From: Gangjinia marincola
Lineage (GTDB): Bacteria; Bacteroidota; Bacteroidia; Flavobacteriales; Flavobacteriaceae
Length of the DNA stretch: 64,000 nt
Assembly: GCF_039523415.1 (NCBI RefSeq)
Contig: NZ_BAAAFG010000001.1
Location: 248,001 to 312,000, forward strand
Reading direction: 5' to 3'
Shown here: positions 60,808 to 64,000 of the stretch, piece after piece
Layout of the letters: each line of letters begins with the position of its first letter
Position numbering within the stretch: the first letter of the stretch is position 1
Notes under the pieces: generated by a model
The model's input: the letters and a program-made list of their open reading frames with translations, nothing else
What the model was told of the DNA's origin: nothing
The model's database searches: none
Program-made: the position numbers and the translations under genes

Positions 60808-61431
60808 ATGATGAGGAAATTATTCTTTCTCCTACCGGTTCTTACGCTTATTAGCATAAAGAATCTTGATCAAACAATTAATCAGGATGGATTAGTGGAT
60901 CTTAAGGATGTATCTGTTTCTTTTACTTACGAAGTGCGGTATGCTACGACCAATAATTTTTTAAAAACGGCAGTATATGAGTGTGAGCGCTGTCTTCTCC
61001 AAGATGAAGTAGCAAAATCACTGGATTTAGCAAATACTTATTTCTGTGAGATGGGCTATCGAATTCGTTTATTTGACTGTTATCGACCATTGTCTGTTCA
61101 AAAAAAAATGTGGAAAATTTACCCCAATCCTACCTATGTGGCGAATCCATATACTAAAAAATCTGTGCATAATCGCGGCGCTGCGGTCGATTTAACCCTG
61201 GAGGATCTTGAAACAGGAAAGATGCTTGATATGGGGACAGACTATGATTTCTTCGGAAGAGAAGCACATCAGGATAATATGAGCTTACCTAAAGAAGTCT
61301 TAGAGAACCGCAAGATACTCCGCGAAGGAATGCAGAAATTCGGTTTTCAACCCATTAGAACAGAATGGTGGCATTACAGCTACCGGAAGAATTATCGCTA
61401 TCCTGTCATGGATGATCCGCTTTGCGATTGA
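60808..61431 (+). CDS. D-alanyl-D-alanine dipeptidase, VanX/DdpX type (M15)
   Basis: 207 residues. N-terminal signal-like helix (MMRKLFFLLPVLTLISIKN). Zinc ligands H121 in SVHNRGAAVDL, D128 in the same motif, and H189 with catalytic E186 in EWWHYS; RLFDCYRPLSVQKKMW carries the R of the substrate pocket. It hydrolyses D-Ala-D-Ala outside the cytosol. No van regulator, so this is likely peptidoglycan recycling rather than vancomycin resistance. Confidence 0.92.
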   Translation: MMRKLFFLLPVLTLISIKNLDQTINQDGLVDLKDVSVSFTYEVRYATTNNFLKTAVYECERCLLQDEVAKSLDLANTYFCEMGYRIRLFDCYRPLSVQKKMWKIYPNPTYVANPYTKKSVHNRGAAVDLTLEDLETGKMLDMGTDYDFFGREAHQDNMSLPKEVLENRKILREGMQKFGFQPIRTEWWHYSYRKNYRYPVMDDPLCD

Positions 61432-61589
61432 TTTCCTAGCTATTGGTCATTTCTCGTTTGTTATTTAAGTACGATACACTCATAAATCAAAAATCCTTCA
61501 TCGTTAATCTTAAATTCATTATCGAATTTAAAAAAGACTACCATTGCATACCGGAGACTGTGATTGAATACGAAAACTACAATTAAAAA

Positions 61590-63089
61590 TCACTCCCCCG
61601 AATTCGCTCTAAACGATTTAAATGCCCTATTAGGCTCAATTATGGAGTACCCAGACCATATTTGAGCGTCATAAGCATCAAGAACGATAGGCTTATATAC
61701 TTCTTGTACTTTAAACGCATCAAAGGCTTCGGCGGTTATGGTCTTATTATCGTAAAATAGAATCTCATGAACATCAGTACTTGATGTAGTCACAGTTAAA
61801 TCTACTGAAGTTTTATTTTGACGTTTTCTTCCAGATACATTGTCATTCTTCTCTATTATCTTAAAATTTCGATCAACAAAGGCCGTCATTCCCTCCTCAA
61901 ATCGTATAAAACTTGGAATATAACCTGTTGCTGATCTCTCATAAACCCATTCTCCTGCGTATAAAAATTTCTTGTAGCCAAAACCAAATAAGCTTAAACC
62001 TTCCAGTTTCCTTTTGTTTTTAAATACAATTCTGGCAACTCCAAAGTCCTCTACATTGACGTACAATTCTCCTTTAAACCCTGATCTTCGTTTTGAATCA
62101 AACTTTATACGATAAAGGATCATTTCTCCGTCTGATACAATTCCGTCTTTTATAAACTTGTACTTGTTATTGTCTTCAATTACATTTAATAAACTTTCAG
62201 CGTAAGCAAAATTACTCTTAAGTGCATTTTTCAAATCTATAGCTCTATCTTTAATATAGATATCACTACCTTCCTCATTGATAGATATTTTAACCCCTTG
62301 TGATGAATCTCCGGTTGAACTATCATCAGACTTGAAGTCATCATTATCAACGGTAAATCCTATGAGTCCCATCTTAATTTTATAGTAGCTGTCTTTCTTA
62401 GTGCGTTTTTTTATGATTTCTTTGAGCTCTTCAATTAGATCTTCTGATATATCTGTAGCATTCTCATCTGTAATAGAGGTCGCTTTAATGGGGTCTATCT
62501 TAGCACGTTCGCCTTTTAATAAAGCTTCTCCCAAGATATCTTCATATTTATAGTAATATCCTTCTCCCATACCAGAGAGACTATCAAAAAATGGTTTAGT
62601 AAATTCAGGAATGGTAGAATTTTGAAGATCAAACGTAACCTCCTGCACGTGATTGGTTGAAGAGGAGCGCATGAACATTTTTCTTTTCGCTATGACGGAT
62701 GGAAAATTCTTTTCCAGATTTTCTTCAACTAAGTCAATGATCTCATCAACATCAAGCTCTTTTGAGGTCAAAAACACCTGATCTAATTCTTCTACTTTAG
62801 GAACCAGAAAAATAATGGAGTCTACCTCTTTATTTTTTGCGAAAACATAATTTTCATAACCAATACTACTAATTGCAATAGAATCAGTATTACTCATACG
62901 GGACGTATCAACGGTAAATAAGCCTTCATTATTTGTAATGGTCCCGCTATTTTTTCCAAATTGGATGGTCGCGTAAGCAATGGGCTTTTTCGTTTTTAAA
63001 TCTCTGACTTTAGCACTTACAATTGAATCTTGCCCAAATGCAATAAAAGAAATTGAACCAATAAAGAAGAATAGTAGTAATCGTTTCAT
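61590..63089 (-). CDS. carboxypeptidase-regulatory-like domain outer-membrane protein
   Basis: 499 residues. Signal peptide (LLLFFFIGSISFIAFGQ). CarboxypepD_reg-like fold at residues 22-105 (VRDLKTKKPIAYATIQFGK, TNNEGLFTVDTS, ISSIGYENYVF). A linker (DEIIDLVEENLEKNFPSV) leads to a long beta-rich part. Same overall layout as the protein at 43559-44842. Probably periplasmic or outer-membrane; function unknown. Confidence 0.8.
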   Translation of the reverse strand: MKRLLLFFFIGSISFIAFGQDSIVSAKVRDLKTKKPIAYATIQFGKNSGTITNNEGLFTVDTSRMSNTDSIAISSIGYENYVFAKNKEVDSIIFLVPKVEELDQVFLTSKELDVDEIIDLVEENLEKNFPSVIAKRKMFMRSSSTNHVQEVTFDLQNSTIPEFTKPFFDSLSGMGEGYYYKYEDILGEALLKGERAKIDPIKATSITDENATDISEDLIEELKEIIKKRTKKDSYYKIKMGLIGFTVDNDDFKSDDSSTGDSSQGVKISINEEGSDIYIKDRAIDLKNALKSNFAYAESLLNVIEDNNKYKFIKDGIVSDGEMILYRIKFDSKRRSGFKGELYVNVEDFGVARIVFKNKRKLEGLSLFGFGYKKFLYAGEWVYERSATGYIPSFIRFEEGMTAFVDRNFKIIEKNDNVSGRKRQNKTSVDLTVTTSSTDVHEILFYDNKTITAEAFDAFKVQEVYKPIVLDAYDAQIWSGYSIIEPNRAFKSFRANSGE

Positions 63090-63172
63090 GAGTTGTCTTA
63101 TTATCTCTTTTCAATATAGACGCAATTCTTTTCATAAAGGTTGCCTCAACCATACGATTTTTTCATAAAATC

Positions 63173-64000
63173 TTAGTCAGCCAGCTTTTGCTCCCATTTC
63201 CAGGCACTTTCTAAGGCCTGAGCCAACGTAAAGCGTGACTTCCATCCCAGCTGCTTACTGGCCTTAGTAGTATCTGCATAAGCCTGAATAACATCCCCTG
63301 TTCGTCTTTCTACAATGGCATAGGGAAGATCTACACCACTTACCTCTTCAAATGTTTTAACGACCTCAAGAACAGAATTTCCTGCGCCGGTTCCAAGATT
63401 ATAAATAGAAAGCGAAGTCGTATATGAGGTATCAAACAATTGCTCCAGTGCTACTACGTGGGCTTCAGCCAAATCAACCACATGAATGTAATCACGAATG
63501 CAAGTGCCATCCTGAGTAGGATAGTCACCCCCAAAAATCGAAAGTTGTTCTCGTTTGCCGATTGCAGTTTGCGTAATAAAAGGGACCAGGTTTTGAGGAA
63601 CTCCAATTGGAAGTTCTCCAATTAGACCACTTTCATGAGCTCCAATTGGATTAAAATACCGTAATAACGTAGCTTTAAAGTCAGGATAAGCCTTGCAAAC
63701 ATCAGTTATGATCTCTTCCCCTATCTGCTTGGTATTTCCATATGGAGATTCAGCTTTTTTTATAGGGGCAGCCTCTGAAATTGGCATCTCATCTGCCTGA
63801 CCATAAACCGTACAAGAGGAACTAAAAATGAGTTTACAATTATGCTTAGTGAGTTCTTTAAGGAGATACACTAAACTATTGATGTTATTTTCATAATACA
63901 ACAGCGGATTCTCAACACTTTCACCCACTGCTTTTGAAGCTGCAAAATGGATTACACCCGTAATATCCTTATGGCTGTTAAAAAGATTTTTGACAGAAGA
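63173..64000 (-). CDS. galE: UDP-glucose 4-epimerase, C-terminal part (cut by the window edge)
   Basis: 276 residues visible; the frame continues beyond base 64000. The reading frame at the edge gives TGVIHFAASKAVGESVENPL, the GalE signature, so the gene starts outside the window. SSSCTVYG and catalytic Y and K in SPYGNTKQIGEE are intact, with RYFNPIGAH and GTCIRDYIHVVDLAEAHV downstream. It interconverts UDP-glucose and UDP-galactose for envelope polysaccharide. Confidence 0.95.
   Translation of the reverse strand, partial: SSVKNLFNSHKDITGVIHFAASKAVGESVENPLLYYENNINSLVYLLKELTKHNCKLIFSSSCTVYGQADEMPISEAAPIKKAESPYGNTKQIGEEIITDVCKAYPDFKATLLRYFNPIGAHESGLIGELPIGVPQNLVPFITQTAIGKREQLSIFGGDYPTQDGTCIRDYIHVVDLAEAHVVALEQLFDTSYTTSLSIYNLGTGAGNSVLEVVKTFEEVSGVDLPYAIVERRTGDVIQAYADTTKASKQLGWKSRFTLAQALESAWKWEQKLAD

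Noticed and set aside
60808..61431. VanX-like dipeptidase considered as a vancomycin-resistance gene
   Set aside because: No vanH, vanA or VanRS-type neighbours; Gram-negative flavobacteria use such enzymes in peptidoglycan recycling.

Overview
The window looks like chromosome of a marine Flavobacteriaceae bacterium (phylum Bacteroidota). The evidence is three secreted proteins with type IX secretion (T9SS) type A C-terminal sorting domains, SusE/SusF-like and carboxypeptidase-regulatory-like domain proteins, many short-signal lipoproteins, HisKA_3/NarL two-component genes with TPR sensors, a Bacteroidetes-type TssD (Hcp) protein, promoter elements of the TTG-N20-TANNTTTG type, and flavobacterial interspersed repeats. 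No rRNA, tRNA, CRISPR array, integrase or transposase was recognised.

Layout. 1-8131: partial secreted protein, sterol-desaturase-like hydroxylase, MORN-type repeat protein, an interspersed repeat cluster, a methyltransferase lipoprotein, a membrane TPR protein, a Xre/RES toxin-antitoxin pair and a delta-60-repeat T9SS protein. 8132-16800: an AT-rich accessory block. It opens with 0.8 kb of palindromic repeats and a secreted poly-glutamate protein, and then carries a four-gene minus-strand operon: vsr, a Dcm/M.EcoRII-like cytosine methyltransferase, a large protein joining an EcoRII-N-like DNA-reading domain to two GHKL ATPase modules, and a response-regulator-like protein. 16837-24028: DUF427, DJ-1/PfpI, a large transthyretin-like-fold protein, and a divergent AraC regulator / aldehyde dehydrogenase / DUF779 locus. 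24267-26255: an orphan type VI secretion tube-protein module (TssD, HEXXH protein, lipoprotein). 26554-36780: housekeeping and stress genes (S41-like protease, S24 repressor, flavin reductase, CPA1 antiporter, SDR, DEAD helicase, Pmp3, RsuA-type pseudouridine synthase). 36781-43450: a decayed gene, SIMPL-domain pair, lipoproteins and a TPR histidine kinase/NarL regulator. 43559-64000: membrane proteins, RlmI-type methyltransferase, T9SS/SusE-like secreted proteins, zinc metalloprotease, VTT protein, PBP1, helicase, DUF1206, DinB-like, VanX-like dipeptidase, and a partial galE.

Most notable: the 11217-16770 operon. The methyltransferase closely resembles Dcm/M.EcoRII (CCWGG) through its catalytic core and target-recognition segment. 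The neighbouring 869-residue protein begins with a domain that I recognise as the EcoRII N-terminal (B3-like) CCWGG-reading domain, with the key DNA-contact residues largely kept. In place of the EcoRII nuclease it carries an Hsp90/MORC-type GHKL ATPase and a histidine-kinase-like core, and the last gene encodes a receiver-like protein. My reading is a restriction or phage-defence system in which recognition of the unmethylated site feeds a two-component-like signalling ATPase rather than a fused nuclease. The architecture is seen in the sequence; the function is inference.
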